Positions 32,562 through 41,245 of a stretch of 64,000 nt of DNA are shown here, piece after piece. Both the position numbers and the translations under genes were made by a program. The DNA lies in the NCBI GenBank assembly GCA_016935985.1, contig JAFGPW010000005.1:62001-126000 (forward strand), read 5' to 3'. The stretch is from Candidatus Woesearchaeota archaeon (GTDB lineage Archaea; Nanobdellota; Nanobdellia; Woesearchaeales; JAFGPW01). The notes below the pieces were generated by a model, which ran no database searches, had not been told where the DNA came from, and saw only the letters and a list, made by a program, of their open reading frames with translations. Every line of letters begins with the position of its first letter. Position 1 is the first letter of the stretch.

Positions 32562-32896
32562 CCGCCGTTGAGCTCCCTCGGCCTGAAACCGGCGAGGTCG
32601 TAGTCGAAGATCTCATAGAAGTCCCCGATCTCGCCGCCCTCCTCCTCGATCGTCGCGGCGACCTCCTTGCAGTAGCAATGGGCGCAGACCCTCATCTCCC
32701 TGCCGCAGATGACGCACGAGGAGCCCTCATGGGCAAAGCCGGTGAAGATTCGCGTGGTCTTCTTGATCAGGGGGATCAGCTTCGAGGATCTCCCCTGCAG
32801 CCAGTGGACCATCTCGGCCTCTAGGCAGTGGATGCACACCGGGTTGGTTATCGCCTCGTTGCAGACGAGGCACTGTCCCTCGAGTTCTGCACTCAT
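32558..32896 (-). CDS. Cys-rich zinc-binding protein
   Basis: This 112-residue protein has many Cys pairs: CLVC, CIHC, then CVIC and CAHCYC, enough for two or three zinc or Fe-S sites. The middle contains a basic helix KLIPLIKKTTRIF and the C-terminus is acidic. The start is ATG 32894-32896 with GAGAGGTG upstream; a GTG nine bases earlier is less likely. It is next to iscU on the opposite strand. I do not recognise the family. Confidence 0.75.
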   Translation of the reverse strand: MSAELEGQCLVCNEAITNPVCIHCLEAEMVHWLQGRSSKLIPLIKKTTRIFTGFAHEGSSCVICGREMRVCAHCYCKEVAATIEEEGGEIGDFYEIFDYDLAGFRPRELNGG

Positions 32897-33202
32897 CTCA
32901 TTCACCTCTCGGTTTCCTGTGCAGGTCCCGCGTCGACGCGTCCGGAGAAAACCAGAACCGCCGCCACAGAACCCGCGAACGTTCGCGACGGTTCTCAGCA
33001 GCGCTTGATGGTCATGACGGAAAACAGAATGACAGCCGGCGACCTATGCAGCGAGAACCATCGATACGAATCCCTCGCGCCGGTTGTCCTGTCCATTGCT
33101 CCATCCTGCGGACGGACTACTATAAATAACTTTGCCTGTTAACCTGGAATGAGGTTCCGGTCCTGCGGAAGGTTAAAATAGTGCCGGACCTCCCGGCGCT
33201 GC
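32897..33202. other. Structured intergenic region
   Basis: This 306-bp region has no convincing gene. It contains CGCGTCGACGCG (32929-32940) and CGCGAACGTTCGCG (32974-32987), both perfect palindromes. The second is nested inside GAACCG ... CGGTTC (32955-32994). A TATA-like TATAAATA lies at 33121-33128. Read on the minus strand it could drive a leader or small RNA of about 200 nt ending at the zinc-cluster gene. Read on the plus strand it is far upstream of the sulfur-carrier gene, which has its own box at 33173-33180. Confidence 0.45.
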
Positions 33203-33397
33203 ATGATCGTCTACCTCGAGAGCACGGAAGAGGAGAAGCGCATCAGCTTTTCCGGAACGGTGAAGATGCTGCTCGCCGAGCTCCGCATCAACCCGCACAC
33301 CGTGCTCGTCGCGCGCTACGGGCAGCTCCTTGTCGACGACGACACGGTCTCTGACACCGACAGGATCGAGATTCTCTCCGTCATCTCAGGTGGCTAG
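33203..33397 (+). CDS. ThiS/Urm1-like sulfur carrier
   Basis: This 64-residue ubiquitin-fold protein ends in the required Gly-Gly (ILSVISGG). The fold pattern is right: two N-terminal strands, a helix with VKMLLAELRI, and DDTVSDTDRIEIL. It should be adenylated and thiocarboxylated at the C-terminus to donate sulfur. TTAAAATA (33173-33180) is centred 27 nt before the ATG, so transcription is leaderless. Two bases separate it from the TtuA-like gene, its probable partner. Confidence 0.9.
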   Translation: MIVYLESTEEEKRISFSGTVKMLLAELRINPHTVLVARYGQLLVDDDTVSDTDRIEILSVISGG

Positions 33398-33399
33398 CG

Positions 33400-34290
33400 A
33401 TGCGCTGCTCGCGGTGCGGCGCGAAGGCGGTCTTCTCCCCGCCCCCCTCCTGCGCCAGGCACCTGATCGCCGCCGTCGAGCGCGAGGCCGCGCGGACGAT
33501 CAGGGAGCGCCGCCTCCTCAGGAAAGGCGACCGCGTCGCGGTCGCGGCATCAGGCGGCAAGGACTCGACCGCCTGCCTCGCGATCCTCCATAGGCTCGGC
33601 CATGACGTCACCGCGATAGCGATCGATGAGGGCATCAAAGGCTACCGCGGGCGCACGCTCGAGGACCTGCGGCGCTTCACATCGGAGAACGGCATCCCAC
33701 TCGAGGTCCACTCGTTCGAAGAGGAGTTCGGCGCGACGCTCGACAGCATGCTCGCGAGGACGAAGGAGAACCCCTGCACGGCCTGCGGCATCCTCAGGCG
33801 CTACCTGCTCAACAAGCACGCCCGGCGCTTCGACGCGATCGCCACCGGCCACAACCTGGACGACGAGGCGCAGTCGGTGCTGATGAACCTGCTGCGCAAC
33901 CAGATAGGCCCGCTCACCCGATTGGGGCCGGCGACCGGCACAGTCGCTGACCCGAAGTTCGCGCGGCGGATAAAACCCCTCTACTTCATCCCTGAGCGGA
34001 CGGTCGCTGCGTACGCCTTCCTCAGCCGCTTCGGCGTCCGCTTCTCAGAATGCCCATATGCCTCGACCGCCTATCGGGCGGATGTCCGCGACCTGCTCAA
34101 CCGGCTCGAGCAGCGGCAGCCCGGGACCACGCGGACGGTCATCGACCGCTTCCTCGAGCTTCTTCCTGCGCTGCGCGAGCGATACGCCCCTGATGGCGAG
34201 GTCGCTTCCTGCAAGGTGTGCGGCGAGCCGGCGCGAGGGAGCAGGTGCAGCGCCTGCGCGCTCGTCGAGAGGGTTGTCAGGATAGAATGA
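33400..34290 (+). CDS. TtuA/NcsA-like tRNA 2-thiolation enzyme
   Basis: This 296-residue PP-loop ATPase inserts sulfur into tRNA uridine. An N-terminal zinc site has C3, C6, C18 and H21 (CSRCGAK, SCARH). The ATP loop is SGGKDS. Fe-S ligands are CTACG and the Cys in FSECPY. A C-terminal zinc ribbon has CKVC and CSAC. The architecture fits TtuA, which thiolates U54, though the related wobble-U34 enzymes cannot be ruled out. Pairing with the sulfur-carrier gene and with iscS upstream gives a full sulfur-transfer route. Confidence 0.9.
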   Translation: MRCSRCGAKAVFSPPPSCARHLIAAVEREAARTIRERRLLRKGDRVAVAASGGKDSTACLAILHRLGHDVTAIAIDEGIKGYRGRTLEDLRRFTSENGIPLEVHSFEEEFGATLDSMLARTKENPCTACGILRRYLLNKHARRFDAIATGHNLDDEAQSVLMNLLRNQIGPLTRLGPATGTVADPKFARRIKPLYFIPERTVAAYAFLSRFGVRFSECPYASTAYRADVRDLLNRLEQRQPGTTRTVIDRFLELLPALRERYAPDGEVASCKVCGEPARGSRCSACALVERVVRIE

Positions 34291-34300
34291 GTCTTATTAT

Positions 34301-34314
34301 TTTCAATATTGAAA
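34301..34314. promoter_or_regulatory. TTTCAATATTGAAA palindrome upstream of rpp30
   Basis: Perfect 14-bp palindrome, identical to the copy at 30043-30056. It lies 20 bp before the TTATATAG box (34335-34342), close to the 18-bp spacing at the rnz site. Confidence 0.55.
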
Positions 34315-34365
34315 TGAATTATCAGCCGACACTGTTATATAGAGCTTCCCACCTTTCATAGCATC

Positions 34366-35028
34366 ATGATCGACATAGCGCTGCCCAAAGGGAATGAGCG
34401 GGAGCTCGTCGGCATGGCCGAGCGGCTCGGCCACGATGGCCTTGTCCTGCTCTACCCCTACCGGAAGGATGTGGCTCCCTTGCGCACGCGCATCGTCTCG
34501 CTCCAGAGGACATCCCGGCCCGTCCTCCACCTCGGCCTTTCCTGCAGGCAGGACCAGCTGAAGGACGCGCGGCAGAAGGCGGACATCCTCTTCGGCGACC
34601 CGGCGCAAGGGGCGCGCCTCCTCATCGAGGCGAAAGGATGCGACGCGGTCTACGGCCTGCCATATCACGCGAGGAACGATGGCATCTACCACCGGGCAGG
34701 CGGGCTCGATCATGTGATGGCGAAGGCCGCCGCTAAGGGAGGCACGCTCATCTGCATCGGCCTCGCGCCGCTGGTCTCGACCTCCTCGCCCGCCTCCCTT
34801 CTCGCCCGCCTCAGGCAGAACGTCATGCTCTGCAGGAAGTATAAAGCGTCGTACGCGGTCGCCAGCTTCGCCTCTGCGCCGTACCTTCTGCGGGGGCGCG
34901 CCGAGCTCGCGGCGTTCGCTTCCGTCCTCGGCGGCGACGGCGCGGCGGTGCGGGCGCTCGCCGGGAAGCTTTCCGAGAACAGCAGGCTCAAGCACCGCAT
35001 CACCGACGGCGTCTACAGCAAACCTTAA
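34366..35028 (+). CDS. rnp3: Ribonuclease P protein component 3 (Rpp30)
   Basis: This 220-residue TIM-barrel-like protein supports the RNase P ribozyme, which makes tRNA 5' ends. Characteristic segments are IDIALPKGNERELVGMAERL at the N-terminus, YHRAGGLDHVMAK in the middle and CRKYKASYAVASFASAP near the C-terminus. A TATA box (34335-34342) is centred about 28 nt before the ATG, so transcription is leaderless. The end of the gene holds the promoter of the first giant protein. Other RNase P proteins and the RNA are not seen in the window. Confidence 0.88.
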   Translation: MIDIALPKGNERELVGMAERLGHDGLVLLYPYRKDVAPLRTRIVSLQRTSRPVLHLGLSCRQDQLKDARQKADILFGDPAQGARLLIEAKGCDAVYGLPYHARNDGIYHRAGGLDHVMAKAAAKGGTLICIGLAPLVSTSSPASLLARLRQNVMLCRKYKASYAVASFASAPYLLRGRAELAAFASVLGGDGAAVRALAGKLSENSRLKHRITDGVYSKP

Positions 35029-35069
35029 ATACCATCGCCTGCCAGGGATACGTTGGAAAAAGAGGTACC

Positions 35070-38000
35070 ATGAGGCATCCCAGATCGCGCTATCTCGAAC
35101 GCTTGATTCTCCTCTGGACAGCCCTCAATCTCCTCTCCCTCCCGCTCGGCCTCGCCGGCGAACACGCCGGGAAATCGGTCTCGTCCCAGGTCACGCCGAC
35201 GCTCGATGCCGGCCCCTTCTCTGCGGTCGTGCCCGTCACGCTCAACAGGTATGGGCAGGAGCCCGCCACAATCACGACGGATGCCTCAGGCGGGCTCCTC
35301 ATGCTCTACCTGGCCCTGATCGCGGCAGGGCTCGTCATGGCGGTCAGGCAGCCGGCGTCGCGCGCAGGCCAGATATCCGTCTTCCTCCTCATCGGCATCA
35401 TAATCATCGCTGCCTTCTCGAGCGTCTTCTACCTCTCGCAGTACCTCACCAAGCGCAAGTTCGACACCGAGATAAGCAGGATGATCGAGGACTCGCTGCA
35501 CGCATCGGCGTTCGAGAAGTATGTCCAATGGTGCGTGCAGGAGGCGACGGAACGGGGGCTGCTCCTCATCGGCATGCAGGGCGGCGTCATCTACGCCGAC
35601 CAGGGGGGGTTCATGCAGCCCGACAGGACCGTGCCGTTCATGGTCTACAACGAGACCTATCGCGTCGCGCTCGGCATCAGCGAGCCGAGCTACACCAATT
35701 ACCCTCCCCTGCCGCCGATGGCGGCCCCCGGATACCCCCTTGACCTGCCGCTTCTGACCATTCCTGAGATCCCGCCCTTCTTCACCCAGAGCGGCGACGA
35801 CTTCTCGGACGGCCACTACAAATCCTACTACGGCTGGCGGACGATGCCGAACCTCTGCGACAAGTACGGGCCGAACCAGTACAACCCGAAAATGCCGAGG
35901 CTCAGCTGCGAGGACACCACCTACCACAACATCAACACCATCCAGCAGCAGCTTAACCACTACATCTCCAGCCAGGTCGGGGTCTGCTCCAACTTCACCG
36001 CGTTCGCCGAAGCGTTCGGCTACAACGTGACGAAAGGGAACATCAGCACCTCGGTCATCCTGGGTCTCGACGACGTCCAGGTGCGGGTCACCTACCCTAT
36101 CGTGATCTCAGTCGCCGGGAAAGAGCCCATCACCCAGTTCATCAAGTTCGAGGAGAACCCGAAGATACGGCTCAAGCGCATCTACAACCTCGCGAACGCG
36201 GTCGCGAAGCGCGACGTCCGTGACATCGAGTTCAACCTGAGCAGCGACTTCATCGACGTCCCTGACTGCCGGTTCTACACCTCGGTCGGCGAGTCGAGGA
36301 ACTGCTACCGGACCTACTTCGACATCCGGCGGTACGACCGCCTCGAGGTCTGTCCCGGCTGCGCCGGCGACACCGGGCATGCCGACATCTTCCAGATCAC
36401 CGACACCGAGACCTTCCTCTACGGCAAGCCCTACATCTTCCAGTTCGCGGTGGAGAACCGGATCCCCGCGCTCGACCCGATCTGGGAGGACACGATCAAC
36501 AACACCATCTGGGACATCCTCGTCTATGAGGGTGACACCATCCAGATACAGCCGTTCGGCTACGACCCTGACGAGGACGGGCTCGTCTACAACTACTCCG
36601 GCTGGAAGGAGACCTACGACGAGACCTTCGTCCAGAACCTCCCCGGATGCTCGGCGTTCACGCCGTCGAACTGCATCCTGCGCAACGATTCGGCGCAGCC
36701 CCACAACTGGATCTTGTCCGGGCCGTACGTCACGCCGAGCTACCCCTGCAACGGATCCGACGGCTACCGGCGCTGCGCCGAGTACACGACGACCGCGGCC
36801 GACGTCGGCTACCACGAGCTCAACGTCTCCGTGTGCGACCATGAGGGCCTCTGCGACTGGCAGGTCGTGCGCATCATGGTGGATGACATCCCCTACTCCG
36901 AGCCGCAGGGGAGCAACTATTTCTCGGACATTCTGGACACTGACGCCTCGATCGAGGACCCCTACCTCCTCGACGCGACCGGGAGCACCGACTTCTTCCT
37001 CGCGAACCTCACCTTCAACTGGTACGACAACCTCGAGCCCTTCAACATCACGACGCCTTTCTCGCAGCTCGTGCTGCCCGAGACCATCAGCATCCTCACC
37101 ATCACGGATTGGCCCAACTACTTTACGGAGCTCGGCTCGCACCAGGTGAACCTCACCCTCACCGACAAGCTCGGGCTCGTCGACACCCAGGCGCTCGACA
37201 TCATGGTACACCAGTGCCTGCCGCACCGCTACCCCGGCTCCGCGCCCTACCCCTTCAACAACCTCACCTTCGACGACATCCTCTACCCGGAGAACGTCGG
37301 CGACCCGTTCCAGGCCGACCACACCTGCTGCCAGGACGACCTGGACCCGGCGCCCTTCACCTACTTCGACAACACGACGCCCTGCTACTCGGCGGTCTTC
37401 TACGGAGGCAACAAGAGCTACGAGACATTCTTCCCCTTGTCCCTCGAGCCGGGCGTGACGCACACCATCGAGTACCCGAACATTACCTCTGGCCAGATCA
37501 CTGCCTTCGACGCGCAGAACGACATCTACGAGTTCGACTTCCGCCGCAACTGCCCCGGCGACCGCGGGAACGCCTGCATCGGCCCGGCGAACGAGACGCG
37601 GACCGTGATCGAGGAGTGCAACGACCTGAACACGACGCGCGGCGACACCCAGCGCTGCCAGGGGCCGTGCGCGGCTGAGGCGGACGACCCGTCGTGCGCG
37701 CTCACCAACAATTCCTCGGCCCTCTCATGCCAGAACTTCACCGCAGGGCAGACGTTCGAATTCACCTATCTCGGCGATCCCTCAACGCCGTATGTGAACA
37801 ATAATATTATTCCCACTTTCACCAGGAGCGACGGGATCTGCAACCCGCTGCTCCGCTGCTCGTCTGGCATCGGGCCCGGAAGGTATGCCGCCGGCGGTGA
37901 TTACCTGTTGATAGGGCAGTGCAGCGCGGGAGACTGCACCTATGGCCGGGATGTCGGAGGGCTCTCATCGTGCTCAAGCCTGCTCGGCAGGCAGATTCCC

Positions 38001-40661
38001 AACGCGCGGCCTCCCTGGACGACCAACAACACGCCGACCGTGTGCGTCGAGAGGCATGACAGCTGCAACGGGACGAATTCCACGCGCCCGACCTCGGCCC
38101 CGACCTCGAACAACGCCTGCACCTCGTATGAATATGCCTGTGCGACCAGCGGCAACCCCGCGGCCGACGACTGGTGCAACCGCTCGGAAATTACCAACCT
38201 CGACGCCAACATCACGTACCGCTCTGCCTGCGAGAGCTCCTGCAGCCTCAGCTGGACCGACGCGGGAGAGGTGGTGGGCGAATACACCGTCGCCGAGGTC
38301 GGGAACCATGCCCAGGAGTGCTGCGGCGACGACTCGGGCGAGCTCCCGCGCTGGTGCGTCGCGCTTTCCGGGACGAACGTGCTCGGCTGCAGCGGCGGCT
38401 CGCTCTGCTGCAATGACGCCACCGACTGCCCGAACACCTACTGGCGGAACTGCACGTCCGCGACGCAGTGCGCCGAGACATCGGCAGGGCAGTACTCCTA
38501 CTGCCTCGCCAACGGCACGTGGCAGGACATGGATACCAGCCAGGCCCTCTGCGAGACCGTGAGTCCCGGGTGTGGGGGCTTCCATTGGCTCACCGACTAC
38601 TGGGCAGGAACGATCCGATGCTGCGGCGACGACGGCGTGAATGACGACTATTGCATCGCCCTCGGGAGCGACATGTGCCTTGACGGCGTCTCGACAGGGA
38701 CCTGGGACGCCGACGCCGGCCAGGCGGAATGCAATTGCCGCAACACGAACGGCGAAGCGGACAACGGCCAAGCCGACGTCTGCAACTATGCCGGCGAGGA
38801 GGATTGCTGGATTCCTCTCGCGACAACGCTCGACAACGTCCTCTACGGCGGCGGGAGCGACTGCTGCGAAGCAGGCGATACGTTCTGCTACGCGGGTGAA
38901 GGCGTCTGCGACAGCGGTGTCTTCAGTAATGTCGGTGATGCGACCCAAAACACCTGTGACTGCCGCAACAGCAACCGCACCGGCGAGGCGTGCGACTCCC
39001 CTGGCGAGCAGAGCTGCTGGTTCATTGACCTCCTCAACAACGGCCAGTGCTGCGATGGGACCGATTACCTCTGCGCTAGTGGCGGCGGCGCCTGCGTCAA
39101 TGGGAGATTCTACAGCAACCCCGACGCAGCGCGGTATGTGTGCGAGAACTGCTCATCCCAACGCTGGGCCCCCTCAGGCCATCAATCACATCTTACCCAA
39201 GCGGGACTATGGGAGATGCCGAACGGGTTTGCGAATCCCTCCTGCTGTGGCGACGAGTCGAATGAGTTATATGTCACCAATACCAGCATCTACAACACCA
39301 ACCCCCTGTACCCAATGTATGGGCCTGGGAGGTGCTGCGATGCATCGATGTTTTCAAATCCCAACACGATTTGCATCGACTTCGACGGCAACTGCCGAGG
39401 GGAATGGGGTCACGAGGTGACGTGCAATGACGGCCAGGACAACGACTGCGACGGCCTCTACGACTGCATGGATCCCAACTGCTCGCTGCAGGCGTGCACG
39501 GTGGGGGTCTCGTTCGGCAACTGTCAGCGCGAGTTCCACGAGCAGCAGTACGTCTGCGTCACGCAAGCGAACTCCTGCGCCTTCAACGACAGCGGCACGC
39601 TCGAGTACCGGCCTGCCAGCTATCGCGAATGCTGGGAGGACAACTCGAGCCGCAAGACCTGCCATCTCGACGGATTCTGGGAGGCGAACTACTCCTGCTG
39701 GAACACCAACTGCAACCCCGGCGAGGGCAGCCCGCTCTGCGGCTTCGTCAACAGCACGAACGCGGTGTGCAACCCCGGGCCTCTGAACACCGACGGCTGC
39801 GGCTACTCGACCTGCTACGACTGTGGCCCCCACCAGTCGGCCTACAACTATGCGCTGCCGTCAGGATCGCAGTTCTTCTGCGGGACAGTGTGCAACGCCG
39901 CGTGCCAGGACGGGTTCCAGTGCGATGACAACGGCGACTGCGCCGACGTCTGTAACAACCCCAATGTCCTGGAGATTATGGGCTGCAACTCCTCATGCAT
40001 GTGCGAAGCGACCCCGTTCGTCTGCGACTCCTGGACTGTCGAGCTTTACACTTCGGCGCACGAGTGCGGCGGCACCGGCAATTCCTACCGCTACTGCTGC
40101 AACTACGACGCTGGCGCCTACACCTGGGAGCGGTTCAACAACCTCAACGAGGACACATCTGCTGAGTGCAGCGACGGGTATGACAACGACTGCGATTCAG
40201 ATGCGTTCGGCTTCAACAGCACCGACTGCAACGATTCGAGCTGCTGGTCGCAGTGGACGACCGACGACACGCTCTGCTGCCAGAACCCCTCCACCTGCCG
40301 AAATGCGGGCCTCTACAATTACAGCTGCCCTGCCGACCATCAGTGCGACTGCGTGGGGATGGATCCTCTAGGGACCTTCACGAATTTTGCAACAATCGAA
40401 ACCTGCATCGAAGCAGGTGCGAGTATCTTCGGAAAGACCTTTGTATGGGACGTCACGGCTGCAGGGGATTATGAATTCAGCGCAGATTTCGAGCATCCGA
40501 ACCCAGCGTATGATTGTACAAGTCTCACTTATATTACCATCCCGGGTGTTGGTACGGTGAGCGATGGGAACAGCATATTTACTGTATCTGCAGGTTCTTA
40601 TGTGGGTACAATCTATAATTCACGGCCCTATGACTGCCCCCTCTCTGTCATAATCAGCTAA
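35070..40661 (+). CDS. Giant Cys-rich surface protein 1 with pilin-like membrane segment
   Basis: This 1863-residue protein starts with a signal-like segment (residues 10-29), an outside loop and a membrane helix (74-92). A second hydrophobic segment with the GQISVFLLIG pattern (100-121) resembles the class III/pilin-like starts of many DPANN secreted proteins. The rest is extracellular. An N-terminal domain (about 130-480) comes first, then Ig/PKD-like domains (about 480-720). Repeated Cys-rich modules with CCGDD or CCD motifs cover about 1080-1430. Two calcium/metal-loop motifs CNDGQDNDCDG (about 1450) and CSDGYDNDCDSD (about 1700) follow. Many N-X-S/T sequons occur. The start has GAGG and a TATA box at 35024-35032. 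The last 95 codons are less GC-rich. An adhesin-like role is inference. Confidence 0.85.
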   Translation: MRHPRSRYLERLILLWTALNLLSLPLGLAGEHAGKSVSSQVTPTLDAGPFSAVVPVTLNRYGQEPATITTDASGGLLMLYLALIAAGLVMAVRQPASRAGQISVFLLIGIIIIAAFSSVFYLSQYLTKRKFDTEISRMIEDSLHASAFEKYVQWCVQEATERGLLLIGMQGGVIYADQGGFMQPDRTVPFMVYNETYRVALGISEPSYTNYPPLPPMAAPGYPLDLPLLTIPEIPPFFTQSGDDFSDGHYKSYYGWRTMPNLCDKYGPNQYNPKMPRLSCEDTTYHNINTIQQQLNHYISSQVGVCSNFTAFAEAFGYNVTKGNISTSVILGLDDVQVRVTYPIVISVAGKEPITQFIKFEENPKIRLKRIYNLANAVAKRDVRDIEFNLSSDFIDVPDCRFYTSVGESRNCYRTYFDIRRYDRLEVCPGCAGDTGHADIFQITDTETFLYGKPYIFQFAVENRIPALDPIWEDTINNTIWDILVYEGDTIQIQPFGYDPDEDGLVYNYSGWKETYDETFVQNLPGCSAFTPSNCILRNDSAQPHNWILSGPYVTPSYPCNGSDGYRRCAEYTTTAADVGYHELNVSVCDHEGLCDWQVVRIMVDDIPYSEPQGSNYFSDILDTDASIEDPYLLDATGSTDFFLANLTFNWYDNLEPFNITTPFSQLVLPETISILTITDWPNYFTELGSHQVNLTLTDKLGLVDTQALDIMVHQCLPHRYPGSAPYPFNNLTFDDILYPENVGDPFQADHTCCQDDLDPAPFTYFDNTTPCYSAVFYGGNKSYETFFPLSLEPGVTHTIEYPNITSGQITAFDAQNDIYEFDFRRNCPGDRGNACIGPANETRTVIEECNDLNTTRGDTQRCQGPCAAEADDPSCALTNNSSALSCQNFTAGQTFEFTYLGDPSTPYVNNNIIPTFTRSDGICNPLLRCSSGIGPGRYAAGGDYLLIGQCSAGDCTYGRDVGGLSSCSSLLGRQIPNARPPWTTNNTPTVCVERHDSCNGTNSTRPTSAPTSNNACTSYEYACATSGNPAADDWCNRSEITNLDANITYRSACESSCSLSWTDAGEVVGEYTVAEVGNHAQECCGDDSGELPRWCVALSGTNVLGCSGGSLCCNDATDCPNTYWRNCTSATQCAETSAGQYSYCLANGTWQDMDTSQALCETVSPGCGGFHWLTDYWAGTIRCCGDDGVNDDYCIALGSDMCLDGVSTGTWDADAGQAECNCRNTNGEADNGQADVCNYAGEEDCWIPLATTLDNVLYGGGSDCCEAGDTFCYAGEGVCDSGVFSNVGDATQNTCDCRNSNRTGEACDSPGEQSCWFIDLLNNGQCCDGTDYLCASGGGACVNGRFYSNPDAARYVCENCSSQRWAPSGHQSHLTQAGLWEMPNGFANPSCCGDESNELYVTNTSIYNTNPLYPMYGPGRCCDASMFSNPNTICIDFDGNCRGEWGHEVTCNDGQDNDCDGLYDCMDPNCSLQACTVGVSFGNCQREFHEQQYVCVTQANSCAFNDSGTLEYRPASYRECWEDNSSRKTCHLDGFWEANYSCWNTNCNPGEGSPLCGFVNSTNAVCNPGPLNTDGCGYSTCYDCGPHQSAYNYALPSGSQFFCGTVCNAACQDGFQCDDNGDCADVCNNPNVLEIMGCNSSCMCEATPFVCDSWTVELYTSAHECGGTGNSYRYCCNYDAGAYTWERFNNLNEDTSAECSDGYDNDCDSDAFGFNSTDCNDSSCWSQWTTDDTLCCQNPSTCRNAGLYNYSCPADHQCDCVGMDPLGTFTNFATIETCIEAGASIFGKTFVWDVTAAGDYEFSADFEHPNPAYDCTSLTYITIPGVGTVSDGNSIFTVSAGSYVGTIYNSRPYDCPLSVIIS

Positions 40662-40695
40662 ATTCACCACTCCACGATTACAAAAAAACGAAAGC

Positions 40696-40703
40696 TTTAA
40701 ATA
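40696..40703 (+). promoter_or_regulatory. TATA box of the PNPFNP gene pair
   Basis: TTTAAATA is centred 30 nt before the ATG at 40730. This archaeal-type promoter drives genes whose protein domains look bacterial. Confidence 0.6.
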
Positions 40704-40729
40704 CTCTTCTCTCGCCTCTTCCTCTCAAA

Positions 40730-41245
40730 ATGAGCCGCCTTGAGAAGATTGCGCTCACCGGCCTCTTCGTCTTAGGTGTCGGCGCCGGCGCAGCGAGGTC
40801 CCAGACCGTCTCCGGGACGGTCGTGAACTACAACGAGAATATCCCGGTCTCCGGGATAGAGCTCTATCTCGACGGCGCGATCAAGGACACCACGAACGCG
40901 CAGGGCACCTTCGGCTTCCCGGTCTCGGTCGTCAGGGACGATTCGCCCGTCATCCCGAAGGACTTCACGCTTCGGCTCTTCCCGAACCCCTTCAACCCGG
41001 CGGCGATCATCGAGTACACGGTCCCGTACCAGGGCGACATCTCGATCGTCGGGTACAACACCCTCGGCCAGCGGGTCTATGCCGAGGACCTCAAGAACCA
41101 GATGACCGGCACCTACAAACTCCAGTTCGACGCATCCAAGTACGACCTCGCCTCGCAGATCCTCTTCTTCCAGGTCCTGCTCGATCCTAAAGACGCGTCG
41201 AAACCGCCTCTCGTGAAGATAATCAAGGGGGCGTATGTGAAATGA
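40730..41245 (+). CDS. Exported protein with type IX-secretion-like C-terminal domain
   Basis: This 171-residue protein has a signal peptide (residues 5-24). A short carboxypeptidase-regulatory-like strand region follows (VSGTVVNYNENIPVSGIELY, 27-65). The C-terminal domain begins FTLRLFPNPFNPAAIIEYTV (79-98) and continues GDISIVGYNTLGQRVYAEDL. This PNPFNP domain is the hallmark of Bacteroidota-type sorting/FlgD-like domains and is rare in archaea. No type IX secretion machinery is visible in the window. It overlaps the next gene by 4 nt and is expressed from a TTTAAATA promoter. Transfer from bacteria is likely but unproven. Confidence 0.8.
   Translation: MSRLEKIALTGLFVLGVGAGAARSQTVSGTVVNYNENIPVSGIELYLDGAIKDTTNAQGTFGFPVSVVRDDSPVIPKDFTLRLFPNPFNPAAIIEYTVPYQGDISIVGYNTLGQRVYAEDLKNQMTGTYKLQFDASKYDLASQILFFQVLLDPKDASKPPLVKIIKGAYVK

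Noticed and set aside
38000..39400. Tandem Cys-codon-rich DNA in surface protein 1 seen as a possible repeat array
   Set aside because: The similarity is at protein level (CCGDD/CCD modules). DNA copies are too diverged and irregular for CRISPR or a simple tandem repeat.
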